Shown: positions 42,373 to 52,315, counted from the stretch's first letter. The stretch is DNA of 64,000 nucleotides from Bacteroides sp. OM05-12 (GCF_003438995.1 NZ_QSUN01000019.1:12444-76443), one strand, 5' to 3'. Notes: generated by a model from the sequence alone, not told the origin. Made by a program: numbers and translations.

Positions 42373-43242
42373 ATGGAGACAAATGAACTTTTAAAACGAG
42401 TACGCCAAATAGAGATTAAGACAAAGGGATTGTCCAGCAATATTTTTGCCGGACAGTATCATTCTGCCTTTAAAGGACGTGGTATGGCATTCTCGGAAGT
42501 TCGTGAATATCAATATGGTGATGATATCCGTGACATAGACTGGAATGTGACCGCTCGCTTTAATAAACCTTATATAAAGGTATTTGAAGAGGAACGTGAA
42601 CTGACGGTGATGTTGCTGATAGATGTTTCCGCCAGTTTGGAGTTTGGTACTATCAAACAAATGAAAAAGGATATGGTAACCGAAATTGCCGCTACATTGG
42701 CTTTCTCGGCTATACAGAATAACGATAAGATCGGAGTGATTTTCTTTTCCGATAGGATAGAGAAGTTTATTCCTCCGAAGAAAGGTCGTAAACATATCTT
42801 ATATATTATCCGTGAATTGATTGATTTCCAACCGGAAAGCCGTCGTACGGATATAAAACTGGCTATTGAGTATTTGACGAACGTCATAAAGAAACGGTGT
42901 ACGGCTTTTGTGTTGTCCGACTTTATAGATCAGACGAATTTCAGAAATGCTTTAACCATTGCAAATCGTAAACACGATGTTGTAGCGATTCAGGTATATG
43001 ACAAGCGGGTAGAGGAACTTCCTTCTATTGGTCTGATGAAGGTGAAGGATGCGGAAACCGGACATGAGCAGTGGATAGATACTTCTTCTGCTGCTGTGCG
43101 AAGGGCTCAACATGAATGGTGGATGAAGAAGCAAACCATGTTGAAGGAAACATTCACGAAAAGTAATGTTGATGCAGTGTCCATTCGTACTGATCAGGAT
43201 TATGTAAAGGCGTTATTGAACTTATTTGCTAAAAGAAATTGA
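42373..43242 (+). CDS. DUF58-domain protein of the bat operon
   Basis: The 289-residue protein contains the DUF58 signature SEVREYQYGDDIRDIDWNVTAR (first 20 residues about 39-58) and a VWA-like fold with LLIDVSASL (about 85-93), a metal-binding MIDAS-type motif, and SDFID later. Such proteins are regular partners of MoxR ATPases. It is cytoplasmic or membrane-associated. It lies between moxR and a BatD-like gene. Confidence 0.92.
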   Translation: METNELLKRVRQIEIKTKGLSSNIFAGQYHSAFKGRGMAFSEVREYQYGDDIRDIDWNVTARFNKPYIKVFEEERELTVMLLIDVSASLEFGTIKQMKKDMVTEIAATLAFSAIQNNDKIGVIFFSDRIEKFIPPKKGRKHILYIIRELIDFQPESRRTDIKLAIEYLTNVIKKRCTAFVLSDFIDQTNFRNALTIANRKHDVVAIQVYDKRVEELPSIGLMKVKDAETGHEQWIDTSSAAVRRAQHEWWMKKQTMLKETFTKSNVDAVSIRTDQDYVKALLNLFAKRN

Positions 43243-43247
43243 TAGAA

Positions 43248-44339
43248 ATGAGTAGATACATATTAGGAAGTAGAAAACTTTTCTTGGTTGTGATATGCTT
43301 ATGTTGCGCATGGGCGGTTAGGGCGCAGTCTGTTACGGTTGCGGCAAGCATCGATTCCATGCAGATCTTAATAGGAGAGCAGGCAAAGATAAAGTTGGAA
43401 GCAAGTTTTGATGCCAACCAGAAAGCAGTATTCCCGCTGTTTAATGATACGATTATTAAAGGAGTGGAAGTTGTGGAAGTGGCTAAGCCTGATACCCAAT
43501 ATTTAAATGACAAGCAGCGTCTTTTGGTAACACAGGAATATACGATAACTTCTTTTGATTCTGCACTTTATTATCTCCCACCTTTGGAAGTAATGGTAGA
43601 TAATAAATCTTATAAGTCGAAACCTTTGGCTTTGAAAGTTTATTCAATGCCGGTAGATACTTTGCATCCGGAGCAATTCTTCGGGCAGAAAACAATTATG
43701 GAAGCTCCTTTTGCATGGGAAGATTGGGCGGCAGTAATCTGGTTGTCTATTCTTGCCATTCCGTTATTGGTACTGGTTATCTTCCTGATTATCCGTTTCA
43801 ATGATAATAAGCCTATTATAAAGAAAATTAAAGTTGAACCGAAGTTGCCGCCACATCAACAGGCGTTGAAAGAGATAGAACGTATCAAATCTGAAAAAGT
43901 TTGGCAGAAAGGACGTGCGAAAGAGTATTACACAGAATTAACAGATACTATTCGTACCTATATTAAAGATCGGTTCGGATTTAATGCATTGGAGATGACC
44001 TCTTCTGAAATTATTGATAAATTGCTGGAAATAAAAGATAAAGAAGCTATTGATGATTTGAAGACATTGTTCCAAACAGCAGATTTGGTGAAATTTGCCA
44101 AACATGATCCGCTGATGAATGAGAATGATATGAATCTGGTGACGGCGATTGACTTTATTGATCAGACTAAAGTGGAAGAACCTGTAAATCAGAAGCCGGA
44201 ACCGACGGAAATAACGATTGAGGAGAAACGTTCGAAGCGTGCTAAGATATTGTTAGGTATAGGAATTGTGGTACTTAGTGCGGCGATAGTTGCTATCTTG
44301 ATATATGTCGGTATGGAGATTTACGATTTATGTTTTTAA
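43248..44339 (+). CDS. Membrane protein of the bat operon, BatD-like N-terminus
   Basis: The 363-residue product has a signal peptide (about 1-27), a beta-rich periplasmic part (about 28-155, SVTVAASIDSMQILIGEQ), a membrane helix (about 162-187), a cytoplasmic helical part with a TDTIRTYIKDRFGFNALEMT motif, and a C-terminal helix (about 337-360). The first half resembles BatD-type oxygen-tolerance proteins. I chose ATG 43248; the longer TTG frame overlaps the DUF58 gene. It is a regular member of Bacteroides bat operons but has no agreed name I can give. Confidence 0.8.
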   Translation: MSRYILGSRKLFLVVICLCCAWAVRAQSVTVAASIDSMQILIGEQAKIKLEASFDANQKAVFPLFNDTIIKGVEVVEVAKPDTQYLNDKQRLLVTQEYTITSFDSALYYLPPLEVMVDNKSYKSKPLALKVYSMPVDTLHPEQFFGQKTIMEAPFAWEDWAAVIWLSILAIPLLVLVIFLIIRFNDNKPIIKKIKVEPKLPPHQQALKEIERIKSEKVWQKGRAKEYYTELTDTIRTYIKDRFGFNALEMTSSEIIDKLLEIKDKEAIDDLKTLFQTADLVKFAKHDPLMNENDMNLVTAIDFIDQTKVEEPVNQKPEPTEITIEEKRSKRAKILLGIGIVVLSAAIVAILIYVGMEIYDLCF

Positions 44340-44360
44340 TGCGATAAATAATCAGATAAT

Positions 44361-45359
44361 ATGATATTTGCTAATATTGAATATTTATTTTTGCTGCTGC
44401 TCCTTATACCTTATATTATATGGTATATATTAAAGCGGAGCAAAAGTGAGCCTTCACTTCAGGTTTCCGATACGAGAGCTTATATGCACGCTCCAAAAAG
44501 TTTTCGGAACTATCTGCTTCATGTGCCTTTTGTATTGAGGGTAATAGCATTAAGTATGATTATCGTTATTCTCGCCCGCCCTCAAACAACCGATAATTGG
44601 CAGAATACAGAAGTAGAAGGTATCGATATAATGTTGGCAGTGGACGTATCTACAAGTATGCTTGCGGAGGATTTGAAGCCAAACCGTCTGGAAGCGGCTA
44701 AGGAAGTAGCTGCAAAGTTCATCAATGGTCGTCCGAATGACAACATTGGCTTGACTATCTTTGCGGGAGAGAGCTTCACGCAATGTCCGTTGACTGTAGA
44801 TCATGCGGTGTTGCTCAACCTTTTCCAAAGTATTAAAGGAGATATTGCACAACGTGGACTGATAGAGGATGGTACGGCAATCGGTATGGGATTGGCAAAT
44901 GCCATTAACCGTTTGAAAGACAGTAAAGCTAAGTCGAAAGTTATTATCTTATTGACCGACGGAACAAATAACCGTGGTGATATTTCTCCGTTGACTGCTG
45001 CGGAAATAGCAAAAAGCTTGGGCATCCGTATTTATACGATTGGCGTAGGAACAAACGGAATGGCTCCTTATCCTATTCCCACTGCAATGGGTGTGCAGTA
45101 TATGAATGTTCCGGTAGAAATTGACGAGTCTACGCTGACCCAGATTGCCGGTACAGCTAACGGTAATTATTTCCGTGCTACAAGCAACTCTAAGCTGGAA
45201 GAGGTTTATGAAGAGATTGATAAATTGGAAAAGACAAAATTAAACGTGAAAGAATATAGTAAGCGAGAAGAAGAGTATCAGTTGTTTGCACTGATTGCTT
45301 TTTTATGTATCCTTGCCGAAGTTCTGTTGCGCAATTCTATATTAAAGAAAATACCCTAA
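44361..45359 (+). CDS. batA: Aerotolerance protein BatA, VWA domain
   Basis: The 332-residue protein has two N-terminal membrane helices (about 4-25 and 54-73), a VWA domain with the MIDAS motif AVDVSTSM (about 93-100) and LLTDGTNNRGD, and a final helix near 310-326. The Bat proteins are linked to oxygen tolerance in Bacteroides; BatA and BatB are proposed to form a membrane complex. It is followed by batB after 18 bases. Confidence 0.93.
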   Translation: MIFANIEYLFLLLLLIPYIIWYILKRSKSEPSLQVSDTRAYMHAPKSFRNYLLHVPFVLRVIALSMIIVILARPQTTDNWQNTEVEGIDIMLAVDVSTSMLAEDLKPNRLEAAKEVAAKFINGRPNDNIGLTIFAGESFTQCPLTVDHAVLLNLFQSIKGDIAQRGLIEDGTAIGMGLANAINRLKDSKAKSKVIILLTDGTNNRGDISPLTAAEIAKSLGIRIYTIGVGTNGMAPYPIPTAMGVQYMNVPVEIDESTLTQIAGTANGNYFRATSNSKLEEVYEEIDKLEKTKLNVKEYSKREEEYQLFALIAFLCILAEVLLRNSILKKIP

Positions 45360-45377
45360 TTAAAACGAAGATAGATT

Positions 45378-46397
45378 ATGTTTCGATTTGCTGACCCGAC
45401 ATATTTGTATCTGTTGATAATACTGCCGTTTATTGCTGCTTTCTATATTTATTCTAATTATAGAAGGAAGAGAAATATACGTAAATTCGGTGATCCGGAA
45501 CTTTTGGCTAAGCTGATGCCGGAAGTTTCTAAATATCGTCCGAATGTGAAGTTTTGGCTGACATTTGCTGCTTTGACTTTAACAATCTTCTTGTTGGCCC
45601 GCCCACAGTTTGGTTCCAAACTGGAGACTGTGAAGCGTAAGGGAGTTGAAGTGGTGATTGCGTTGGATATATCCAATTCCATGTTGGCGCAAGATGTAAC
45701 TCCAAGCCGTTTGGATAAGTCGAAGAAATTGATTTCCAAACTCGTCGATGAGTTTGATAATGATAAAGTGGGACTGATCGTTTTTGCCGGTGATGCTTTT
45801 ACCCAGTTGCCGATAACAAGCGATTATGTTTCGGCTAAAATGTTTTTGGAATCAATCAGTCCGGCTTTGATTACCACACAAGGTACTGCTATCGGTAAAG
45901 CGATAGATGTGGCAATGCGAAGTTTTACTCCTCAGGAGGGTGTAGGACGGGCAATTGTTATTATAACAGATGGCGAGAATCATGAAGGAGGTGCTGTAGA
46001 AGCTGCCCAAGAAGCTGCAAAGAAAGGTATTCGCGTTTTTGTTCTTGGTGTCGGTTCACCGGATGGAGCGCCAATTCCCATTGAAGGAACGAATGAATAC
46101 AGGAAAGATAATTCCGGTAATGTTATCGTAACTCGTCTGAATGAACAAATGTGTCAGGAAATTGCAAAAGCCGGTGATGGAATGTATATTCGCGTAGATA
46201 ATACGAATTCTGCTCAGAGAGCTTTGAACAGCGAAATCAACAAGATGGCGAAAACGGACGTGGAGAGTAAAGTATACACGGAATTTAATGAGCAATTTCA
46301 GGCTATTGCATGGCTTATTCTTATTTTGCTATTGGTAGAAATGTTGATATTGGAACGTAAAAATCCATTGTTTAAGAACATAAAACTGTTTCATTAA
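45378..46397 (+). CDS. batB: Aerotolerance protein BatB, VWA domain
   Basis: The 339-residue protein has the same layout as BatA: membrane helices at about 7-26 and 57-74, MIDAS motif ALDISNSMLAQD (about 95-106), IITDGENHEGG, and a final helix near 308-324. The two VWA proteins are paralogues in tandem. BatB precedes the TPR protein BatC by six bases. Confidence 0.93.
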   Translation: MFRFADPTYLYLLIILPFIAAFYIYSNYRRKRNIRKFGDPELLAKLMPEVSKYRPNVKFWLTFAALTLTIFLLARPQFGSKLETVKRKGVEVVIALDISNSMLAQDVTPSRLDKSKKLISKLVDEFDNDKVGLIVFAGDAFTQLPITSDYVSAKMFLESISPALITTQGTAIGKAIDVAMRSFTPQEGVGRAIVIITDGENHEGGAVEAAQEAAKKGIRVFVLGVGSPDGAPIPIEGTNEYRKDNSGNVIVTRLNEQMCQEIAKAGDGMYIRVDNTNSAQRALNSEINKMAKTDVESKVYTEFNEQFQAIAWLILILLLVEMLILERKNPLFKNIKLFH

Positions 46398-46403
46398 GGT
46401 AAA

Positions 46404-47147
46404 ATGCATATGTCGTACTTAAAATATATTACTTTTCTTGTATTTCTTTTGTTGGTAAATGTTACTTTTGCACAGAAGAACGAACGATCATACCTGCGTA
46501 GCGGGAATAAATTGTATAATGATAGCTTGTTTGTAAAAGCAGAAGTAGACTATAGGAAAGCATTGGAAGCGAATCCTAAATCTACCGAAGCATTATATAA
46601 TTTAGGGAATACACTGTCTCAACAGCAGAAATTTAAAGATGCGATGGAGGAGTATGAAGCTGCTGCAAGAATTGAAAAGAATAAAACAAAACTTGCACAG
46701 GTATATCATAATATGGGGGTGTTGCTTCAAAATCAGAAACAGTATCCTCAATGTATTGAGGCATATAAACAGTCTTTGAGAAATAATCCGAAGGACGATG
46801 AAACCCGTTATAATCTGGCTTTGGCGCAGAAATTGCTGAAAGATCAGCAACAGAATCAGCAGAACCAAGATAATAAGGATAATCAAGACAAGCAGGATCA
46901 GGATAAGAAAGACCAGGATAAAAAAGATCAGGAAAAGAAAGAACAGGAGCAGCAGAAGCAGGATGAACAGAAACAAGATCAGCAGCAGCAACCTCCTAAA
47001 CCGGATCAACAGAAAGATAATGAAATGTCTAAGGAAAATGCTCAACAACTGTTGAATGCAGCAATGCAAGACGAAAAGCAGACGCAAGAAAAAGTAAAGA
47101 GACAGCAACAACAAGTTCAGAGTAGAAAACTGGATAAGGATTGGTAA
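46404..47147 (+). CDS. batC: Aerotolerance protein BatC, TPR
   Basis: The 247-residue protein has a signal peptide (about 1-23) and two to three TPR repeats (about 30-145, RKALEANPKSTEALYNLGN). A long low-complexity tract follows (about 150-205), almost only Gln, Lys, Asp and Glu, probably helical or disordered. Either ATG 46404 or the ATG at 46410 may be used. It is the periplasmic scaffold candidate of the Bat complex. Confidence 0.9.
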   Translation: MHMSYLKYITFLVFLLLVNVTFAQKNERSYLRSGNKLYNDSLFVKAEVDYRKALEANPKSTEALYNLGNTLSQQQKFKDAMEEYEAAARIEKNKTKLAQVYHNMGVLLQNQKQYPQCIEAYKQSLRNNPKDDETRYNLALAQKLLKDQQQNQQNQDNKDNQDKQDQDKKDQDKKDQEKKEQEQQKQDEQKQDQQQQPPKPDQQKDNEMSKENAQQLLNAAMQDEKQTQEKVKRQQQQVQSRKLDKDW

Positions 47148-47183
47148 TAGTAATTTGGATGATTATAAAATAAAAAGATAGCT

Positions 47184-49010
47184 ATGAGAAAGCTGATTTT
47201 CTTATTTACATTATTAATAACAGGTTTGAATGTCTATGCAGATGAAGTGAGTTTCACTGCCTCTGCTCCCGATGCAGTAGTAAGTGGTGAACAATTCAGA
47301 CTTACATATACGATTAATACACAGAATGTAAGAGAGTTTCGTGCACCGGCAATGAAAGGTTTCGATGTATTGATGGGGCCGACACGTTCTTCACAGAGTA
47401 GTACTCAGATCATTAATGGGAAAATGTCGTCGAGTAGTTCGATTACATTTACGTATATATTGATGGCAGGGCAGGAGGGAACTTATAAAATATCAGGAGC
47501 AAGTGTTGTTGCAGATGGAAAGGCTGCATTATCCAATTCATTGACTATAAAAGTTTTACCTCCTGATAAAGCAAATGGTATTGATAATGGAGGAAATACT
47601 TCTTCATCACGTACTCAATCATCTTCTACCGGGGTATCGAATGCTGAATTGTTTGTTTTAGCTACGGCAAGTAAAACGACAGTTTATGAGCAGGAAGCAT
47701 TTCTGGTTACTTATAAAGTATATACATTGACAAATCTTACTCAGTGTGGTTTTGCAAAAGCTCCTGATTTTAAAGGTTTCCATTCGCAAGAAGTTGATTT
47801 GCCACGTAATAAGACTTTCTCTTTGGAGCATTATAACGGAAGGAATTATAAAACGGTGACTTTGAACCAATATGTGCTGTTTCCGCAACAATCCGGAACT
47901 TTAGAGATTCCGTCGGCTGAATTTGACGCTGTTGTTGCGAAGGCTGTACATTCTTCCGATCCGTTTGATGCTTTTTTTAATGGCGGTTCAAACTATGTAG
48001 AGGTCAAGAAGAAACTTGTTACTCCTAAGTTGACAATAAACGTAAATCCGCTTCCGGCAGGTAAGCCTGCTTCATTTACGGGAGCAGTAGGAGAGTTCTC
48101 TATCAGTTCTTCCATCAGTACTAAAGAGTTGAAAACCAACGATGCATTGACTGTTAAATTAGTTATTTCCGGAGTTGGAAATATGAAGTTGATTAATACG
48201 CCGGAAGTTGGATTCCCGAAAGATTTCGAGGTTTATGATCCTAAGGTAGACAATAAATTTACTTTGACCAAGAATGGATTATCCGGTAATAAAGTGATTG
48301 AATATCTTGCAATACCAAGACATCCGGGCGATTATACAATTCCTGCAGTGGAATTCTCTTATTTTGATCTGAAGACAAAATCTTATAAGACTTTAAAGAC
48401 AGAGGATTATCAGATTAAAGTAGAGAAAGGAGCAGGTAATGCAGACCAAATGATTGCTGATTTTACAAATAAGGAGGATTTAAAGGTATTAGGCAAAGAT
48501 ATTCGTTATATAAAGACCGGTGATACAGTATTTAAGAAGAAAGGTGATTTTTTTGTCGGTTCATTGTCATATTATCTATGGTATCTGATTCCGTTCTGTT
48601 TATTTATAGTTTTTGTAATCGTTTATAGAAAGAAGGCAATTGAGAATGCTAATGTGGCTAAAGTTCGAACAAAGAAAGCGAATAAGGTAGCTACTAAACG
48701 TATGAAATTGGCCGGTAAGCTTCTGGCGGAGAATAAGAAAGGTGAATTTTATGATGAAGTTCTGAAAGCTATGTGGGGTTATATCAGTGATAAATTGAAT
48801 ATTCCCGTATCGCAGTTATCGAAGGATAATATTGAATATGAGTTGACAAAATATGGTGTGAATGAAGAGCTTATAAAAGAATTTATTGATGCGCTTAATC
48901 AATGTGAGTTTGCTCGGTATGCTCCGGGAGATGAGAATGCGGCAATGGATAAGGTATATTCGTCAGCTGTAGATGTTATCAGTAAAATGGAAAATTCAAT
49001 AAAGCATTAA
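47184..49010 (+). CDS. batD: Aerotolerance protein BatD
   Basis: The 608-residue protein has a signal peptide (about 1-19), two or more Ig-like beta domains with the BatD motif FTASAPDAVVSGEQFRLTY and IPRHPGDYTIPAVEFSYFD, a membrane helix (about 454-476), and a cytoplasmic helical tail with QCEFARYAPGDENAAMDKVY. It is the largest Bat protein and probably anchors the complex on the periplasmic side. Confidence 0.93.
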   Translation: MRKLIFLFTLLITGLNVYADEVSFTASAPDAVVSGEQFRLTYTINTQNVREFRAPAMKGFDVLMGPTRSSQSSTQIINGKMSSSSSITFTYILMAGQEGTYKISGASVVADGKAALSNSLTIKVLPPDKANGIDNGGNTSSSRTQSSSTGVSNAELFVLATASKTTVYEQEAFLVTYKVYTLTNLTQCGFAKAPDFKGFHSQEVDLPRNKTFSLEHYNGRNYKTVTLNQYVLFPQQSGTLEIPSAEFDAVVAKAVHSSDPFDAFFNGGSNYVEVKKKLVTPKLTINVNPLPAGKPASFTGAVGEFSISSSISTKELKTNDALTVKLVISGVGNMKLINTPEVGFPKDFEVYDPKVDNKFTLTKNGLSGNKVIEYLAIPRHPGDYTIPAVEFSYFDLKTKSYKTLKTEDYQIKVEKGAGNADQMIADFTNKEDLKVLGKDIRYIKTGDTVFKKKGDFFVGSLSYYLWYLIPFCLFIVFVIVYRKKAIENANVAKVRTKKANKVATKRMKLAGKLLAENKKGEFYDEVLKAMWGYISDKLNIPVSQLSKDNIEYELTKYGVNEELIKEFIDALNQCEFARYAPGDENAAMDKVYSSAVDVISKMENSIKH

Positions 49011-49029
49011 ATATTAGATACTATACGAA

Positions 49030-49851
49030 ATGAAAAAAGTATTATTCATAGTTTTTAGTATTATAAGTTGGACTACGGTGTCAGCACAGAATGATTCTGT
49101 GGCAGTAGATACTGTTACCGGTTCAGAGGTGAAAGCACTTGCTGCTGCCATGAATAATGATTTAACTAAAGGAGAGGCGGATAGTGCGTATATACGTAAT
49201 GATTATGCTTCCGCTATTCAGCATTATGAAGATTTGTTGAAAGAAAAAGGTGAATCGGCAGATGTCTATTATAATTTAGGAAACAGCTATTATAAATCAG
49301 ATAATATTGCAAAGGCCATTTTGAATTATGAACGTGCTTTATTGCTAAAACCGGGGGATAATGATATTCGTTTTAACTTGGAAATGGCAAGGAGTAAGAC
49401 GGTAGATAAAGTGAATCCGGTAAGTGAAATGTTTTTTGTTACCTGGACAAAATCGCTCATGAATACAATGGGAGCGGATAGTTGGGGTAGGTGGGCTATT
49501 ACTTCTTTTATTCTCTTTATTTTTTCCTTGATAATTTTTATCTTTGGCAAGCAAATAGTATTTAAGAAAATAGGTTTTGCTACGGCTATCTTATTTTTCT
49601 TGGTTGTTGTTGTGACAAACATTTTTGCATATCAACAAAAGGATGAATTAACTGATCGTGCAAATGCAATCGTTATTTCTCCAAGTATAACAGTAAAAAG
49701 CACTCCAAATAAAGGAGGAACAGATTTATTCATTCTTCATGAGGGACATAAAGTAAGTATAAAAGATAATTCCATGAAGGAATGGAAAGAAATTCGTTTG
49801 GAAGACGGGAATGTTGGTTGGGTTCCGGCCGATGCTATTGAAGTAATTTAA
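49030..49851 (+). CDS. batE: Aerotolerance protein BatE, TPR and SH3-like
   Basis: The 273-residue protein has a signal peptide (about 1-19), TPR repeats (about 55-125, SADVYYNLGNSYYKSDNIAK), two membrane helices (about 155-172 and 180-198), and a C-terminal SH3-like domain (about 215-273, ITVKSTPN and NVGWVPADAIEVI). It ends the bat series; the PAP2 gene starts five bases later. Confidence 0.92.
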   Translation: MKKVLFIVFSIISWTTVSAQNDSVAVDTVTGSEVKALAAAMNNDLTKGEADSAYIRNDYASAIQHYEDLLKEKGESADVYYNLGNSYYKSDNIAKAILNYERALLLKPGDNDIRFNLEMARSKTVDKVNPVSEMFFVTWTKSLMNTMGADSWGRWAITSFILFIFSLIIFIFGKQIVFKKIGFATAILFFLVVVVTNIFAYQQKDELTDRANAIVISPSITVKSTPNKGGTDLFILHEGHKVSIKDNSMKEWKEIRLEDGNVGWVPADAIEVI

Positions 49852-49856
49852 TATAG

Positions 49857-50546
49857 ATGATAGACATACAACAAATTATAGGGTTTGATAAACAGGTTTT
49901 ATTGGCTCTAAACGGAAGTGATTCGATCTTTTGGGATAATTTTATGTGGACATATACAGGTCGGTTGATCTGGGTCCCATTGGCAGCTTCATTGTTGTAT
50001 GTAATCATTAAAAACAATAAATGGAAAGAAGCTCTATTAATTGTCTGTATGGTTGGATTGGTTATTTTATTGGCCGACCGTATATCATCAGGATTTTTTA
50101 AACCATTCTTTCATCGTTTCCGGCCAACGCATGATCCGGAAATTATGGGTTTAGTTGATGTAGTAAATGGCTATCGGAGCGGTAAATATGGATTCTTGTC
50201 AGGTCATGCAGCCAATTCATTTGGGGTTATTACTTTTGTTTCATTGCTTATTAGACGGAAAGGGTTTACTTTTGCTTTGATTATTTGGGCTGCATTGAAT
50301 TGTTATTCAAGAATATATTTGGGGGTACATTTCCCAGGTGATATCTTGTGTGGTACAGTCCTTGGTTGCCTTATCGGAGTGTTGGTTTATTATTTATATC
50401 GTTTTCTGAATAAAAAAATATTTAGTAGAGAATATTCTCATGTTATTGCGCATCAGAATAATAAGTATACTATTTCTGATGTAAAACCCATATTAACTGT
50501 TTTATATTTAAGTTATTTTTTCATCATAGTCAAAGCCCTGTTCTGA
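49857..50546 (+). CDS. PAP2-family membrane phosphatase
   Basis: The 229-residue protein has five to six membrane helices and the three PAP2 motifs: KPFFHRFRP (about 82-90), SGHAANSF (about 116-123) and SRIYLGVHFPGD (about 151-162). Members remove phosphate from undecaprenyl pyrophosphate or other lipid phosphates in the inner membrane. It is placed at the end of the bat operon, but the substrate cannot be told from sequence. Confidence 0.9.
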   Translation: MIDIQQIIGFDKQVLLALNGSDSIFWDNFMWTYTGRLIWVPLAASLLYVIIKNNKWKEALLIVCMVGLVILLADRISSGFFKPFFHRFRPTHDPEIMGLVDVVNGYRSGKYGFLSGHAANSFGVITFVSLLIRRKGFTFALIIWAALNCYSRIYLGVHFPGDILCGTVLGCLIGVLVYYLYRFLNKKIFSREYSHVIAHQNNKYTISDVKPILTVLYLSYFFIIVKALF

Positions 50547-50692
50547 TATATTATTAGTAAATGTTTTGATGGATATCCGTGGAATATTTGTCTTCTTTTT
50601 AATTCATATAGGTGATTTGAAAAGAAGCTTCAATTTTCTAAAAATATCATCAAAAAGTTGCTTTTATTTGTTTTTTTGATTAAGTTTACAGC

Positions 50693-50706
50693 GTGATAAA
50701 AATCAC
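50693..50706. promoter_or_regulatory. GTGAT-AAAA-ATCAC inverted repeat
   Basis: This short perfect inverted repeat sits 29 bases upstream of the small DNA-binding protein gene and could be an operator. Confidence 0.35.
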
Positions 50707-50734
50707 TAGTATTAACCAATAAATTTACTATATC

Positions 50735-51028
50735 ATGAACAGAACAATAACTTTCAATGAACTCCGTAAAATAAAGGATTCATTGCCGACAGGTAGCATG
50801 CATAGAATAGCGGATGAGCTCGGTTTAAGTGTAGATACAGTTCGCAATTTTTTTGGAGGATACAATTTTAAAGAAGGAAAAAGTGTTGGAATACATCTTG
50901 AGCCCGGTCCTGATGGCGGGTTAGTAATGCTAGATGATACCACAGTACTTGATCGGGCTTTAAAGATATTAAGAGAATTGAATATAAATCATCAGGAGCA
51001 AGCTACAGAGGAACCTGTTCTATCATAA
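50735..51028 (+). CDS. Small predicted DNA-binding protein
   Basis: The 97-residue protein has a helix-turn-helix-like first half (MHRIADELGLSVDTVRNFFG, about 22-41), a conserved GGYNFKEGKSVGIHLEPGPDGGLVMLDD middle (20-residue parts of 40-67) and a helical end. It matches a Bacteroidota family annotated as DNA-binding. It is monocistronic with its own terminator, and its target is unknown. Confidence 0.8.
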   Translation: MNRTITFNELRKIKDSLPTGSMHRIADELGLSVDTVRNFFGGYNFKEGKSVGIHLEPGPDGGLVMLDDTTVLDRALKILRELNINHQEQATEEPVLS

Positions 51029-51039
51029 AAGATAAAATC

Positions 51040-51076
51040 AAAATCCCGGTTGAAAACATTCAATTGGGATTTTTTG
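51040..51076 (+). terminator. Intrinsic terminator after the DNA-binding protein gene
   Basis: AAATCCC-GGTTGAA pairs with TTCAAT-TGGGATTT around AACA, followed by a T-run. Confidence 0.88.
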
Positions 51077-51102
51077 TTTCTTCTAAATAATAAATAATCA
51101 TT

Positions 51103-52227
51103 ATGGAAGATAAATTAGTAACATTAGCTATTCTCACATATTCTAAAGCCCAGATATTGCAGCATATCCTTAAAAATGAGGATATTGAGTCGTATATTCA
51201 TAATGTGAATTTGATACAGCCGATTGTTTCTTCAGGTGTAAGGTTGAGAATAAAAGAGAGTGATTTACCACGTGCTTTAAAGATTGTAGAAAGTTCAGAA
51301 TGGTTGTCGGATATATCTAAAAGTAAAGACAATGAAGCTGATAAAGAAAAAAGAAGGAAAGTATTAGTTCCGGTTGATTTTTCTGATTATTCATTGAAAG
51401 CGTGTGAGTTAGGATTTAATTTCGCAAAAGAGTTTGGTGCAGAAGTAGTCTTGTTGCATGCTTATTTTAGCCCTATTTATGCATCCTCATTGCCGTATGG
51501 TGATGTTTTTAACTATCAGAATCAGATTGCAGAAGAGGAGTCAATGAAAGATATGATTCAAATTGTTCATAAAGAACTAAATATTTTGTCTGATAAGATT
51601 AAGGAAAAAGTCAAGATAGGAGAGTTTCCTGATGTGAAATATACCTGTTTACTTCGTGAAGGTATACCGGAAGAGGAGATTCTGAGATACTCTAAAGACA
51701 ATAGTCCTATTATAACTATAATGGGAACAAGAGGAAAGGATCAGAAAGATATTGATTTAATAGGAAGTGTAACAGCCGAGATTATCGATAGAAGTCATAC
51801 GTCAGTATTGGCTATTCCGGAGAAAACACCATTTAGTTCTTTTAAATCAGTTAAGAAAATAGCTTTTGTTACAAATTTCGATCAGAGGGATTTAATTGCT
51901 TTTGATAATCTGATGAATGCATTTAAACCTTTTGATTTTTCCGTATCATTTATACACTTAGCAGAAGTAAAGGATACTTGGAATGAAATAAAATTAGCAG
52001 GTATCAAAGATTATTTTCAGAAACAATATCCAGATCTGAAGATATTCTATGATGTTGTTATGGAAGATAACATTTTGAGTAACTTTGATAAGTATATCTC
52101 AGAGAAAAATATTGATGTGATAAGTATCACAAGCTACCGGAGAAATATTTTTGCCAGATTATTTAATCCGAGTATTGCTCGTAAGATGATATTTCATACT
52201 GATACACCTTTGCTGGTGATAAAGTGA
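51103..52227 (+). CDS. Universal stress protein, tandem UspA domains
   Basis: The 374-residue protein begins with an N-terminal alpha-beta module of about 70 residues (DUF2007-like), then two UspA domains (about 85-245 and 250-374). The first has the complete ATP loop GTRGKDQKDIDLIGSV, fitting the G-2x-G-9x-G-S rule, and KVLVPVDFSDYS at its start. The second lacks that loop and is probably structural. UspA proteins bind nucleotides under stress. It is monocistronic, with a bidirectional terminator after it. Confidence 0.88.
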   Translation: MEDKLVTLAILTYSKAQILQHILKNEDIESYIHNVNLIQPIVSSGVRLRIKESDLPRALKIVESSEWLSDISKSKDNEADKEKRRKVLVPVDFSDYSLKACELGFNFAKEFGAEVVLLHAYFSPIYASSLPYGDVFNYQNQIAEEESMKDMIQIVHKELNILSDKIKEKVKIGEFPDVKYTCLLREGIPEEEILRYSKDNSPIITIMGTRGKDQKDIDLIGSVTAEIIDRSHTSVLAIPEKTPFSSFKSVKKIAFVTNFDQRDLIAFDNLMNAFKPFDFSVSFIHLAEVKDTWNEIKLAGIKDYFQKQYPDLKIFYDVVMEDNILSNFDKYISEKNIDVISITSYRRNIFARLFNPSIARKMIFHTDTPLLVIK

Positions 52228-52315
52228 TTGAAAATGTCGTAGTAATAATTGAGATATAATTAGGATTATGTTTAATAACTAAACTAAATATTTCTATACT
52301 ATCCTACCTATATAT

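Noticed and set aside
46602..47114. 170-codon minus-strand frame rich in Leu and Phe opposite batC
   Set aside because: It is the complement of the Gln/Lys-rich BatC tract, which makes a hydrophobic-looking but meaningless translation.
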